This document shows, in pieces, positions 24,573 to 33,619 of a DNA stretch of 54,245 bases. This DNA comes from an uncultured Alphaproteobacteria bacterium (GTDB lineage Bacteria > Pseudomonadota > Alphaproteobacteria > HIMB59): positions 1 to 54,245 of the forward strand of contig CACMWO010000003.1 of the NCBI GenBank assembly GCA_902617465.1. The letters run 5' to 3'. The notes under the pieces were generated by a model that was given only the letters and a program-made list of their open reading frames with translations, made no database searches and was not told where the DNA came from. Numbering within the stretch: the first letter of the stretch is position 1; each line of letters opens with the position of its first letter. The translations under genes were made by a program, and so were the position numbers.

Positions 24573-25577
24573 GTGCCTACTATTTCACTATTTAATCCTT
24601 TTAGAAACTTAATCTTATTTATTGAAAATTTCAGTTACAAAAAAAGTGATTTTTATTTTCAAATATTCTCTTTTCTATTACATCTACTAATTTTGATACC
24701 AATGATAAATTTTACTTTTGAAAAAAAAATCAGTGATATTCCAATGATTTTACCAGTTGAAATGTTCATTATTGAAGAAGAGACAGCTGCACCTGAATTT
24801 GTCGAGGAGATAAATGAAATTGTTCCAACATTTCAAGAAGAGACTCCAAAACAGAATGAAACTGAGGCTATTGAACCAGATATAAAAGAAATAGCATCTC
24901 AAGAGTCAATTGAACCAATAGTTCAAGATACTAATGAAGAAGTATTAGTTGATAACTCTGCAGACAAAACAAATGAATTTATCATTGATGAGAAAGTAAA
25001 ACCTGAAATTAAAAAACCAGAGGAGGAGACACCGCCACCGATAGAAAATGATTTTGAGATTAAATTAAAACAAAAACCTGAACCTAAAGAGATACCTGAA
25101 CCTAAAAAAGATATTGAGATTGTTGTAAAGAAAAAGCCTGTAAAGAAAACTTTCAATGTTAGTACTGTTCTAAAAGATTTAGAAAATCAAGATAAAGAAT
25201 TTAAAAAAGAGCAGGAAGCATCCGAAGTCAAACAAGAGGAAGTTTTCACAGAAAAAGTTGGACCATCGATGACAATATCAGAAATTGATTTATTAAGGCA
25301 ACAATTACATGGCTGCTTAAATCTTAATGTTGGTGTCGCAAATTTAAAAGAAATAAAACCTGTTATTTACATTGAAGTTAACCCTGATCGAACTGTAAAA
25401 AGTTCTAAAGTAGTCAATAAAGAGAAATTAAATGATCCATCATTTAGAACTGCTGCTGAAGCTGCAATGAGAGCAGTAAATAATCCAGATTGTAGCCCTC
25501 TTTTATTACCCGCAGATAAATATGAACAGTGGAAAGAAATTAACTTTACTTTTGATTTCAGCTGGATGTTTGATTAA
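24573..25577 (+). CDS. tolA: TolA
   Basis: Periplasm-spanning protein linking TolQR to Pal and TolB. 334 residues. One membrane helix (about residues 28-46, IFSFLLHLLILIPMINF). Domain II is a long, low-complexity Pro/Glu/Lys region (about 70-210) with repeats such as EPKEIPEPKK. The C-terminal globular domain III starts around LLRQQLHGCLN and holds two Cys plus the strand YIEVNPDRTVKSSKVV. GTG start directly after tolR. Domain II is rich in Glu and Pro rather than the Ala/Lys-rich helix of E. coli TolA, as often in alphaproteobacteria. Confidence 0.88.
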   Translation: MPTISLFNPFRNLILFIENFSYKKSDFYFQIFSFLLHLLILIPMINFTFEKKISDIPMILPVEMFIIEEETAAPEFVEEINEIVPTFQEETPKQNETEAIEPDIKEIASQESIEPIVQDTNEEVLVDNSADKTNEFIIDEKVKPEIKKPEEETPPPIENDFEIKLKQKPEPKEIPEPKKDIEIVVKKKPVKKTFNVSTVLKDLENQDKEFKKEQEASEVKQEEVFTEKVGPSMTISEIDLLRQQLHGCLNLNVGVANLKEIKPVIYIEVNPDRTVKSSKVVNKEKLNDPSFRTAAEAAMRAVNNPDCSPLLLPADKYEQWKEINFTFDFSWMFD

Positions 25578-25622
25578 TAAAAATCTAAGATAAGAGTTGA
25601 GTAATCGGCTTTAAATATTCTT

Positions 25623-26942
25623 ATGATTAAAAAAATCCTAATAATTTTGTTTTTTTCATTTAATGCAAACGCTGCATTAGAGGTAACCATTGCACAAGGT
25701 AAAGTTGAGCCTACTCCCATAGCTATAACTCAAATTTTTGGAGCTGACTCAGACACAGCTAGATACGGAAACACACTTAGACAAATTATTTCAAATAATC
25801 TTACCAATTCTGGGCTTTTTTATACTGTGAATGAGGACCTTTACATTCAATCAGACAATTTAGTTGAAAAAGTTCCACGTTTTGAAGACTGGAAATTAAT
25901 CAAAGCACAGTTTTTATTAAGCGCAGATGTCAGTAAAATCGATAAAGGTATTAGACTACGAATGAGACTTTACGATGTCTTTAATGCAAAAGAGATAGAG
26001 AAATTACAACTAACAATACCCGATGAAAATTTAATTAGAAGGGTGGGTCATACAGTAAGCGACATTGTTTATGAAAGAATTACTGGTGAAACAGGTTACT
26101 TTGATACAAGAATTGTTTACGTTTCTGAAATTGGCCCACTAGACCAAAGAGTAAAAAGATTAGCCATCATGGATCAAGATGGTCATATAGATAGTCATCA
26201 ATTTTTAACAGATGGAAAAAATATGGTTTTAACTCCACGCTTCGCACCGAATAAACAATTAATAACATACATGGAGTACAAAAATAATCTTCCAAGAGTT
26301 TATATTTATAATCTTAAAACTGGTGAAAGAGAAATTGTTGGCGATTTTCCTGGTATGACTTTTGCACCGAGATTTTCACCAGATAGCCAAAGTGTAGTAA
26401 TGTCTTTTTCAGATCCTAACAATGCAGCTAATTCTGAGATATATTTAATGGATTTAAATACCCGATCTCGCTCAAGATTAACAAATGACTCCGGAATTGA
26501 TACATCACCCTCTTTTTCTCCTGATGGAGGTAGAATTGTTTTTAACTCTGATCGTGGCGGTAGCCCACAATTGTTCATAATGGACAAGAATGGAGATAAC
26601 ATAAAAAGAATTTCTAAGGGTAAGGGTGTATATGGAAATCCAGTTTGGTCGCCGAGAGGTGACTTGATAGCTTTTACCAAGTTAACCCAAGGTAATTTTC
26701 ACATTGGGGTAATGGATACAAATGGAAATAATGAAAGAGTGATAGTTAGAGACTTTGCTTTAGAGTCACCTGCTTGGTCTCCAAATGGTAGATATTTAAT
26801 ATTTCATAGACAAAAAAGGTCAAATCTTGATGGAACAGGCGGGGAAGTAACAATACATTTTATTGACATAACTGGATACAATGAGAGAATCATTCCTACA
26901 CCAAGAGATGGAAGTGACCCAGCTTGGTCTCCTTTATTGTGA
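25623..26942 (+). CDS. tolB: TolB
   Basis: Periplasmic beta-propeller of the Tol-Pal system. 439 residues with Sec signal peptide MIKKILIILFFSFNANA cut before ALEV. After an N-terminal alpha/beta domain come repeated propeller blades, each with a W/F-S-P-[DN]-G-like motif: APRFSPDSQSVVMSF, SPSFSPDGGRIVFNSDRGG, NPVWSPRGDLIAFTK, SPAWSPNGRYLIFHR and a final DPAWSPLL. Binds Pal and the TolA C-terminus. Firm. Confidence 0.97.
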   Translation: MIKKILIILFFSFNANAALEVTIAQGKVEPTPIAITQIFGADSDTARYGNTLRQIISNNLTNSGLFYTVNEDLYIQSDNLVEKVPRFEDWKLIKAQFLLSADVSKIDKGIRLRMRLYDVFNAKEIEKLQLTIPDENLIRRVGHTVSDIVYERITGETGYFDTRIVYVSEIGPLDQRVKRLAIMDQDGHIDSHQFLTDGKNMVLTPRFAPNKQLITYMEYKNNLPRVYIYNLKTGEREIVGDFPGMTFAPRFSPDSQSVVMSFSDPNNAANSEIYLMDLNTRSRSRLTNDSGIDTSPSFSPDGGRIVFNSDRGGSPQLFIMDKNGDNIKRISKGKGVYGNPVWSPRGDLIAFTKLTQGNFHIGVMDTNGNNERVIVRDFALESPAWSPNGRYLIFHRQKRSNLDGTGGEVTIHFIDITGYNERIIPTPRDGSDPAWSPLL

Positions 26943-27006
26943 AAAATCTAAAAAAATCAACAAAACTCTTAAAATTTTAATAATAATTATCTTGATTTCC
27001 AAAAAA

Positions 27007-27034
27007 TTCAGTGTTTAGTTAGCATTACTATAGT
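27007..27034 (+). promoter_or_regulatory. Possible promoter of pal
   Basis: In the 122-bp tolB-pal gap, the longest unassigned stretch of the window, TTCAGT (27007-27012) and TATAGT (27029-27034) are 16 bases apart, a fair sigma70-like pair. A Shine-Dalgarno-like GCGGAG follows at 27049-27054 ahead of the pal ATG at 27065. Separate transcription of this abundant lipoprotein would make sense. By-eye match only. Confidence 0.4.
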
Positions 27035-27064
27035 AAGAATATATTTACGCGGAGATTTATAATA

Positions 27065-27556
27065 ATGTTTAAAAAATTGTTTATGCTTATTGTTGCGGGT
27101 TTTTTCCTTGCTTCATGTGCTGCTACTAATACAGATCAAGGCGGAGATGTTGATGCAGCCTCTGCTAGTACAACTTCCTCAGGAGGTGAAATAACAGCTG
27201 GTACACAAGAAGATTTAATCGTTAATGTAGGCGACAGAGTCTTTTTTGAGTTTGATAGCTCTGAACTTACTGTTGATGCTCAAGCAACACTTGATGCTCA
27301 AGCAGCTTGGTTAATGCAATACCCTGACACTAACATAACTGTTGAAGGTCATGCAGACGAAAGAGGTACTCGAGAGTATAACCTGGCTTTAGGAGATAAA
27401 AGAGCTTTTTCAGTTTATTCTTATCTGGCCCAAGCTGGAGTTGATACTAACAGAATGGAATATGTAAGCTGGGGTAAAGAAAGACCAGAAGTTATTGGTT
27501 CAGACGAAACCGCTTATAGTCAAAATAGACGCGGCGTTACAATAGTCAGTAATTAA
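27065..27556 (+). CDS. pal: Pal, peptidoglycan-associated lipoprotein
   Basis: Outer-membrane lipoprotein binding peptidoglycan. 163 residues: signal peptide with lipobox LASC (Cys at residue 18), a short Ser/Thr-rich linker, then an OmpA-like domain with RVFFEFDSSELTVDAQ, TVEGHADERGTREYNLALGD and RRGVTIV. The DERG...N..L...R pattern is the diaminopimelate-binding signature. Fits its place after tolB. Confidence 0.96.
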   Translation: MFKKLFMLIVAGFFLASCAATNTDQGGDVDAASASTTSSGGEITAGTQEDLIVNVGDRVFFEFDSSELTVDAQATLDAQAAWLMQYPDTNITVEGHADERGTREYNLALGDKRAFSVYSYLAQAGVDTNRMEYVSWGKERPEVIGSDETAYSQNRRGVTIVSN

Positions 27557-27570
27557 TTTAATTTCATTAA

Positions 27571-27595
27571 GGTGCTCTTTTATTTGAAGAGCACC
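27571..27595 (+). terminator. Perfect 9-bp hairpin between pal and cpoB
   Basis: GGTGCTCTT (27571-27579) pairs exactly with AAGAGCACC (27587-27595) across a 7-base loop. On the plus strand it is followed by A residues, not T, so it is not a classical intrinsic terminator for pal. It may stabilise the pal mRNA 3' end or attenuate cpoB. On the other strand a T run precedes rather than follows the hairpin. Confidence 0.5.
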
Positions 27596-27604
27596 AAAAA
27601 CTCT

Positions 27605-28633
27605 ATGAAAAAAATAAACATAATTTTGGTTATTTTTTTCCTCATCTTATCTAGCCAACAAGTAAAATCTGAGAACGATAATCAACTTTCAGTAGAGATA
27701 GACAGAATAAAAAATGATATTATTGATCTTCAAAAGTTTGTTTATAAAAATGAAACTTCATCAAATAAATTTAATGACTCAAATGACAAAATCAATTTAG
27801 ATGATTTGAAACTGTTAATTAATGATATTTCAAAAAGTGTAAAATCATTAGAAAAACAAATTTCTGACATCAAAGATGATGTGAGTAATTTATATTCTTT
27901 ATACACTTCAGGTGACTCTGATAAAAATAAAATTATTAATACATCTGAACAATTGAATATTGAAGAAAGTTCATCGAACATTGTAGCAAACTCTCAAGAC
28001 GACCAATTATTAGGACAAATTAGTCTATCTGAACTTGAGGAGGATGAAATAAAAACTACTGAAATTTCTAATGACGAGGTTAGTGAGACAACATCACTAA
28101 TGATCTTAGAGAAAGAGGAACTTAAAGAAATAGAAATAAAATCTGTCTCAAAAGTGAATACCACTGTGCTTAATGATTTAGAACAATTAATTAAAGAGAG
28201 AGAAATTGAGTTGAATAAACCGAAAGTTAACGTCAAAGAACAGTTAAAAATTGCAAAAACAAGCTTCGCAAGTCTAGATAACAAATCTGCCATTGAGAGT
28301 CTTTTGCTTATAGTTAATTCCAACACAGAACAAAAAGAAATTTTAGCTGAGTCTTATTATCTTCTCGGTAGAACTTATTTCTTAGAAAATGAAATTATTG
28401 AGGCTGTAAAATATTTTGGAATTAGACACAGAGATTTTTCTTCAATTCCAAAATTTAAATCTGAAAATTACTTTTGGCTTGGTAAGTCTCTTTTTAGTAT
28501 CGGAGACCAAGAAAATGGCTGTTTGATATTAGAAGACCTAATTTTTTCAAATGATTATTTAGATAACATAAAAATAATAGAGTCAGCAAAATCTCTTCAA
28601 ACTGATAAAAACTGTGGTTTTATCATTGATTAA
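27605..28633 (+). CDS. cpoB: CpoB/YbgF-like tol-pal associated TPR protein
   Basis: Periplasmic protein that coordinates outer-membrane constriction with septal peptidoglycan synthesis. The frame is open from 27572, but the ATG at 27605 gives a proper signal peptide, MKKINIILVIFFLILSSQQV. 342 residues from there: an N-terminal coiled-coil segment (LLINDISKSVKSLEKQIS), a long acidic Ser/Glu-rich middle region, and C-terminal TPR-like repeats (LAESYYLLGRTYFLENE; ENYFWLGKSLFSIGDQENGC). The sequence is diverged and the middle longer than in E. coli; position after pal carries much of the call. Confidence 0.8.
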   Translation: MKKINIILVIFFLILSSQQVKSENDNQLSVEIDRIKNDIIDLQKFVYKNETSSNKFNDSNDKINLDDLKLLINDISKSVKSLEKQISDIKDDVSNLYSLYTSGDSDKNKIINTSEQLNIEESSSNIVANSQDDQLLGQISLSELEEDEIKTTEISNDEVSETTSLMILEKEELKEIEIKSVSKVNTTVLNDLEQLIKEREIELNKPKVNVKEQLKIAKTSFASLDNKSAIESLLLIVNSNTEQKEILAESYYLLGRTYFLENEIIEAVKYFGIRHRDFSSIPKFKSENYFWLGKSLFSIGDQENGCLILEDLIFSNDYLDNIKIIESAKSLQTDKNCGFIID

Positions 28634-29579
28634 TGAAGTATCAATCTTTAACGATTTAAAAAATTATCTTAAAAATTATATTAAGCCCAACGAAAAAGTA
28701 TTAATTTTAATTTCTTGTGGGCTTGATAGCACAGTCCTCTTTGATTTAATAATAAAATCAAAATATTTATATTATAAAAATATATATTTTTTAATTTTTG
28801 ACCACCAAACAAGGTCAGAAGGAAAATATGAAATTAAACAGTTTATTAAATTTTATAGTCTCTCTGATAAAAATATTTCAATAAAAAAATTATCTTTAAA
28901 AAATAAGAATGTAGCTTTTCAAAATAAATCTAGATCGATCAGGTATGATTTTTTAAAAAAATTTTCTAAAAAAAGAAAAATTGAAAATATATTTCTTGGT
29001 CATCATCTCGATGATCTAAATGAGACTTTTTTTATGAGAAAAATTCAACAATCTGGCACTGCAGGTTTATCAAAAATTTTTTTAAGTGAATATAAGGGAG
29101 TCAAATTACATCGTCCGTTAATTCATTACACAAAAAAGCAAATTAAAAATTATGCTATTTGTAATAAACTTATTTGGTTTGAGGATAGAAGCAATCTAGA
29201 GTTAGACTACACAAGGAATAAAATAAGACACTTCTTATCATCAAATAAACTTTATTCTAGAATAAATAGAGAAAGATTAATTTTTTCAGAAACAAATCAA
29301 ATAGAATTTTTGCACGATAATTTCTTTAAAAGAAAACGATATAAAATTTTTCAGATTGAGATAGGAAAATTTAATAATTTGAATGAAAATCTTAAATTTC
29401 TAGTTATCCAATCATTTTATTATAAATATCGAAATTTGTTCAAAAAACAAATTCGAGATGAAAATATATGGAATTTTATTAAAATTTTAAAAATTATATT
29501 ACAAAATGGCAAAGAAAGGTCAGTATTTTCAGGGAAAGTTAGTGCCATAAATAAAAAAATATGTATAAATCTCCTTTAG
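28614..29579 (+). CDS. tilS: tRNA(Ile)-lysidine synthase
   Basis: ATP-dependent attachment of lysine to C34 of tRNA-Ile(CAU), allowing AUA reading; essential. 321 residues. PP-loop [13 protein letters not shown] (34-39 SCGLDS, where SGGxDS is usual), [41 protein letters not shown] and [18 protein letters not shown] are all family motifs. The GTG start lies 20 bp within cpoB; a TTG four codons later is an alternative. The C-terminal tRNA-binding region is short and very Lys/Asn-rich. Confidence 0.92.
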   Translation: MVLSLINEVSIFNDLKNYLKNYIKPNEKVLILISCGLDSTVLFDLIIKSKYLYYKNIYFLIFDHQTRSEGKYEIKQFIKFYSLSDKNISIKKLSLKNKNVAFQNKSRSIRYDFLKKFSKKRKIENIFLGHHLDDLNETFFMRKIQQSGTAGLSKIFLSEYKGVKLHRPLIHYTKKQIKNYAICNKLIWFEDRSNLELDYTRNKIRHFLSSNKLYSRINRERLIFSETNQIEFLHDNFFKRKRYKIFQIEIGKFNNLNENLKFLVIQSFYYKYRNLFKKQIRDENIWNFIKILKIILQNGKERSVFSGKVSAINKKICINLL

Positions 29580-29616
29580 CACTTTAAACGTATGTTACAT
29601 TAACTATATTAAGTAT

Positions 29617-31545
29617 ATGAAAAACTTTTCTAAAAACATTTTTGTATGGATTATTATTAGCCTTATATTACTTGGGTTATTCAATGTGTTTAAGAACTCT
29701 CAAAGAGATTACACATCTGTAACTTATACTTATTCTACACTTTTAGATAAAGCTCAAAATGGTGAAATAAAATCTGTTGAAATTCAAGGAAATAATATTT
29801 TTGGTCAAACTATGGACGGTGTAGATTTCACAACTTATGCTCCAAGAGACCCCAATCTTATCGAAACACTCAGTAATAACGAAGTTGTAATAGATGCAAA
29901 ACCCGAGCAATCTGGTATGCATCCATTACTTAGTATATTTGTCTCTTGGTTTCCTATGCTTTTACTAATAGGGGTATGGATTTTTTTTATGCGCCAAATG
30001 CAATCAGGCAAAGGTGGAGGCGCACTAGGTTTTGGAAGATCAAAAGCCAAACTATTGAATGAAAATAAACAGAAAGTAACTTTTAATGATGTAGCAGGAA
30101 TTGATGAAGCTAAACAAGAGTTAGAAGAAGTTGTGTCATTTCTAAAAGACCCTCATAAATTTCAAAGGTTAGGTGCTAAAATACCAAAAGGTGCTCTTTT
30201 AGTAGGCCCTCCAGGTACTGGTAAGACTCTTCTTGCACGAGCGATTGCTGGTGAAGCTGGTGTTCCATTTTTTTCTATATCTGGTTCAGATTTTGTTGAA
30301 ATGTTTGTTGGCGTTGGAGCAAGTAGAGTTAGAGATATGTTCGAGCAAGGAAAGAAAAATGCTCCATGTATTATTTTTATTGATGAGATAGACGCAGTTG
30401 GTAGACACAGAGGGGCAGGATTAGGTGGTGGAAATGATGAAAGAGAGCAAACCTTGAATCAGCTTTTAGTTGAGATGGATGGCTTTGAGGCTAATGAGGG
30501 AGTTATTATTGTAGCTGCAACAAATAGACCTGATGTCCTAGACCCAGCATTATTGAGACCTGGACGTTTTGACAGACAAGTTGTAGTTCCCGCACCCGAT
30601 ATAATCGGTAGAGATAAAATTTTAAAAGTTCATACAATAAAAATTAAGATGGATAAATCTGTTAAAACCATTTCAATTGCAAGATCAACACCTGGTTTTT
30701 CTGGAGCAGATTTAGCAAACATAGTAAACGAGGCTGCTCTCATAGCTGCGAGAAAGAACAAAAAAATTGTTACTATGGATGATTTTGAAGATGCAAAAGA
30801 TAAAGTTATGCTTGGAACTCAAAACAAATCAAAAATAATATCTGACAGTGAAAAAGAAGTTATTGCCTACCATGAAGCTGGGCATGCTCTAGCTAACCTT
30901 CATTGTAAGCACGCCGACCCTATTTATAAATCTTCAATCATCCCTACTGGAAGAGCTCTAGGGTTTGTAATGAGTGTACCAGAGCAAGATAAAGTAATTC
31001 ATCGTAAAGATGAATATCTTGATAAACTTGTTGTTACTGTTGCTGCTCGTATAGCTGAAGAAATTATTTTTGGCCCTGAAAAAATAGGATCTGGCGCTGC
31101 CGGAGATATTCAACAAGTAACTAATTTAGCTAGAGCAATGGTCACACAAATGGGTTATAGCGATAAACTTGGAAGAGTGAGATATACTGGTAATCAAGAG
31201 GAGGTATTTTTAGGACATTCTGTTACTCAATCTAAAAATATTTCAGAAGAAACTGCAAGAATAATTGACCAAGAAGTTATTCGCCTTGTTGAGGGTGCCG
31301 AAACTAAAGCAAGAAAGATACTAACTGAAAATATAAAAGATCTTCACACCATCGCTAAAGGACTTTTAGAATATGAGACTTTAACTGGTGAGGAAATTAA
31401 AAATTTAATTAAAGGTATTAAACCTAAGAGAGACGATGATTTTTCATCTGATAGTAACAATGACTCTGATGAGAAAAAAGAGACCTCAAGGAAGGGCCCT
31501 TTACCTTCTTTTACAAAAGATCAAAATTTTCCTCTTCCAAATTAG
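29617..31545 (+). CDS. ftsH: ATP-dependent zinc metalloprotease FtsH
   Basis: Membrane-anchored AAA+ protease for quality control; in E. coli it also degrades RpoH and LpxC, both encoded in this window. 642 residues: N-terminal helix [17 protein letters not shown], periplasmic domain, second helix [20 protein letters not shown], Walker A GPPGTGKT at about 197-204, Walker [38 protein letters not shown], and zinc site HEAGH at about 419 with the distal Asp region. The tail is acidic. The order tilS-ftsH-glmM is conserved in many proteobacteria. Confidence 0.98.
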   Translation: MKNFSKNIFVWIIISLILLGLFNVFKNSQRDYTSVTYTYSTLLDKAQNGEIKSVEIQGNNIFGQTMDGVDFTTYAPRDPNLIETLSNNEVVIDAKPEQSGMHPLLSIFVSWFPMLLLIGVWIFFMRQMQSGKGGGALGFGRSKAKLLNENKQKVTFNDVAGIDEAKQELEEVVSFLKDPHKFQRLGAKIPKGALLVGPPGTGKTLLARAIAGEAGVPFFSISGSDFVEMFVGVGASRVRDMFEQGKKNAPCIIFIDEIDAVGRHRGAGLGGGNDEREQTLNQLLVEMDGFEANEGVIIVAATNRPDVLDPALLRPGRFDRQVVVPAPDIIGRDKILKVHTIKIKMDKSVKTISIARSTPGFSGADLANIVNEAALIAARKNKKIVTMDDFEDAKDKVMLGTQNKSKIISDSEKEVIAYHEAGHALANLHCKHADPIYKSSIIPTGRALGFVMSVPEQDKVIHRKDEYLDKLVVTVAARIAEEIIFGPEKIGSGAAGDIQQVTNLARAMVTQMGYSDKLGRVRYTGNQEEVFLGHSVTQSKNISEETARIIDQEVIRLVEGAETKARKILTENIKDLHTIAKGLLEYETLTGEEIKNLIKGIKPKRDDDFSSDSNNDSDEKKETSRKGPLPSFTKDQNFPLPN

Positions 31546-31572
31546 AAACATTTCTATTACTAAATACCTCAT

Positions 31573-32925
31573 ATGAGATTATTCGGTACAGACGGAATAA
31601 GAGGTGAAGTAGGCAAATATCCTTTAACCGCAGAAAATGTTCTTAAGCTTGCAAAAGCTTCTTCTCTTGTTTTAATGAAGAAAAATTCAATCTCAAGAGT
31701 GGTTATTAACAAAGACACTAGACTATCCGGCTATATATTTGAACCTGCTTTAACTTCTGGTTTTATATCTATGGGAATTGAAGTGATACTAGTTGGACCT
31801 TTACCGACTCCTGCTTTAACAGTTTTGAGTAAATCTCTTAGAGCGGATTTTGCTGTTATGATTACAGCATCACACAATCCATATCAAGACAATGGATTAA
31901 AATTTTTTTCAGGACAAGGCTTAAAGATTTCTCCTGAAGAGGAAAATAAAATAGAACATTACTTTTTTAATTATGACTTTGATAATTTTAAAATTAAACA
32001 ATCAAGTTATGGTAAAGCTATAAGACTTAAAAATGCAATAGGTAGGTACTCAGAGGCTCTTAAACAAAGTGCTGATAAAAATTTGAACTATAGTAAACTA
32101 AAAGTCTTATTAGATTGCGCAAATGGCGCTTCTTACAAAGTAGCCCCAGAAGTTTTATTTGAATTAGGTCTTGACTTACAAACTATCGGAAATCAACCCT
32201 CTGGCACCAACATTAATAAAAATTGTGGTTCTTTATTTCCCCTTAAGGCCTCAAATTTAGTTAAGAAAAAAAAATGTGACATTGGAATATGCTTAGATGG
32301 TGATGGTGATAGGGTCATGATTATTGACGAAAATGGAAAATTGTTAAGTGGTGAAGAAATAATTTATATATTTGCTAAATATTATCTTTCTGAAAAAAAA
32401 ATATATAAGGGTTCCATAATTGTTACTAACGAAATAGCAAATCACGGACTTGATATTTCTTTAAAAAAAATAGGTCTAAAATTAAAAAGAGTCAAGGTAG
32501 GAGACAAAAATATTCTAAAAGAAATAATTGATAATTATTATTTCTTTGGCGGGGAACCCTCAGGGCACTTTATATTTAAAGATGACATGTTAATTGGTGA
32601 TGGAATGTCAACGGCTATTAGATTGTTAACTTTGATGCTCAAAGAAAACAAAAAGTTATCTGTTTTAAAAAAAGGTATTGATTTGCTAGATGTTGTAAAT
32701 ATCAACCAGAGAATAGATAGAGAAAAGTTTTATTTACATCAAGAGAGTATTTATAAAAAATTAAATAAATTACTAAAAAATCTCGAAATTATCTTCAATA
32801 TACGCCCCTCAGGTACAGAGCCTCTTTTAAGAGTGAACTTGCAATATGATAAAAGAAATATAAAAGTAAATACTCTTAATAAATTGAAAAGACAAATAAT
32901 AAAAATTATTTCAAATGCTTGTTAA
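31573..32925 (+). CDS. glmM: Phosphoglucosamine mutase
   Basis: Interconverts glucosamine-6-P and glucosamine-1-P for UDP-GlcNAc synthesis, feeding peptidoglycan and lipid A. 450 residues. MRLFGTDGIRGEVGKYPL at the N-terminus; the phosphoserine loop ITASHNPYQDNGLKFF (Ser near residue 100); metal loop CLDGDGDRVMIID; sugar-binding FFGGEPSGHFIF; phosphate-binding RPSGTEPLLRV at the C-terminus. Overlaps hisZ by 11 bp. Confidence 0.97.
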   Translation: MRLFGTDGIRGEVGKYPLTAENVLKLAKASSLVLMKKNSISRVVINKDTRLSGYIFEPALTSGFISMGIEVILVGPLPTPALTVLSKSLRADFAVMITASHNPYQDNGLKFFSGQGLKISPEEENKIEHYFFNYDFDNFKIKQSSYGKAIRLKNAIGRYSEALKQSADKNLNYSKLKVLLDCANGASYKVAPEVLFELGLDLQTIGNQPSGTNINKNCGSLFPLKASNLVKKKKCDIGICLDGDGDRVMIIDENGKLLSGEEIIYIFAKYYLSEKKIYKGSIIVTNEIANHGLDISLKKIGLKLKRVKVGDKNILKEIIDNYYFFGGEPSGHFIFKDDMLIGDGMSTAIRLLTLMLKENKKLSVLKKGIDLLDVVNINQRIDREKFYLHQESIYKKLNKLLKNLEIIFNIRPSGTEPLLRVNLQYDKRNIKVNTLNKLKRQIIKIISNAC

Positions 32926-33619
32926 TTCTTTTGACACAAAATATGCTAAAACAGCTTCTAAATATGAGATTTTAGATAACTCATTTGCAAAAATTTTAAG
33001 CTCTAAAAAAAAATTCTCACGAATTTTTACCTCTGTTATTGAAAATAAATCTTTAAATTCACTTTCAAAAGTTACGCTTCGTTCAGATATAACAGGTCAA
33101 GTAATAAATACAATATTGACACATGACTCAAGCTCTAAGCATTTTCTTTATTACATGGGAGATGTTTTCAAGAAAGAAGAAACAAACAAAAGTATAAAAC
33201 AATTTAGACAACATGGAGTTGAAATTATAAATTTACCGAAAGAAAAATCATTTAAAGAAGTTTTAGAAATTTTAGAAAAAATTTTGAAAAATATACATAA
33301 AAAAAACTATACCTATGTTTTTACTGATCCAAAATTAAAAAAAAATATTACTTATCTTCTTGATATTAAAGAAACTAAAAATAATATTTTTAAGTTTGTT
33401 AATATTTTTAAAAACAATGTTAATTCACCATACGAATTAAATCTAGAAAAAGACTTTTTCTCTCAAGATTATCATCAAGACATTTTTTTTTACGTTTATT
33501 CAAATGTATCAAAAAAAATATTAGCTCAAGGTGGTGGATACCAATATAAAAAAGGATCAAAAAAAGTTGAGGGTTTTGGTTTCTCATGTAATGTTGACTA
33601 TATGGCTGAATTAACCTAA
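32915..33619 (+). CDS. hisZ: Short HisZ-like protein (ATP phosphoribosyltransferase regulatory subunit)
   Basis: A paralogue of histidyl-tRNA synthetase catalytic cores that pairs with short-form HisG in the first step of histidine synthesis. 234 residues, well below the usual 330-400. The class II motif 2-like KVTLRSDITGQV, FLYYMGDVFKK, FRQHGVEIIN and the C-terminal LAQGGGYQYKK plus GFGFSCNVDYM (motif 3-like) are recognisable; the intervening helical region appears to be cut down. It adjoins purA (ATG overlapping its stop), an arrangement known from other alphaproteobacteria. HisG is not in the window. Family call moderately firm; activity unknown. Confidence 0.75.
   Translation: MLVNSFDTKYAKTASKYEILDNSFAKILSSKKKFSRIFTSVIENKSLNSLSKVTLRSDITGQVINTILTHDSSSKHFLYYMGDVFKKEETNKSIKQFRQHGVEIINLPKEKSFKEVLEILEKILKNIHKKNYTYVFTDPKLKKNITYLLDIKETKNNIFKFVNIFKNNVNSPYELNLEKDFFSQDYHQDIFFYVYSNVSKKILAQGGGYQYKKGSKKVEGFGFSCNVDYMAELT

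Noticed and set aside
25020..25160. Repeated Pro/Glu/Lys-coding units in tolA
   Set aside because: Expected low-complexity linker of TolA, not a mobile or regulatory repeat.
26306..26680. Open frame of 124 codons antisense to tolB
   Set aside because: Shadow of the tolB propeller repeats; no family features, no start context.
27742..28326. Two open frames antisense to cpoB
   Set aside because: Low-complexity Ser/Leu/Phe translations that mirror the acidic region of CpoB.
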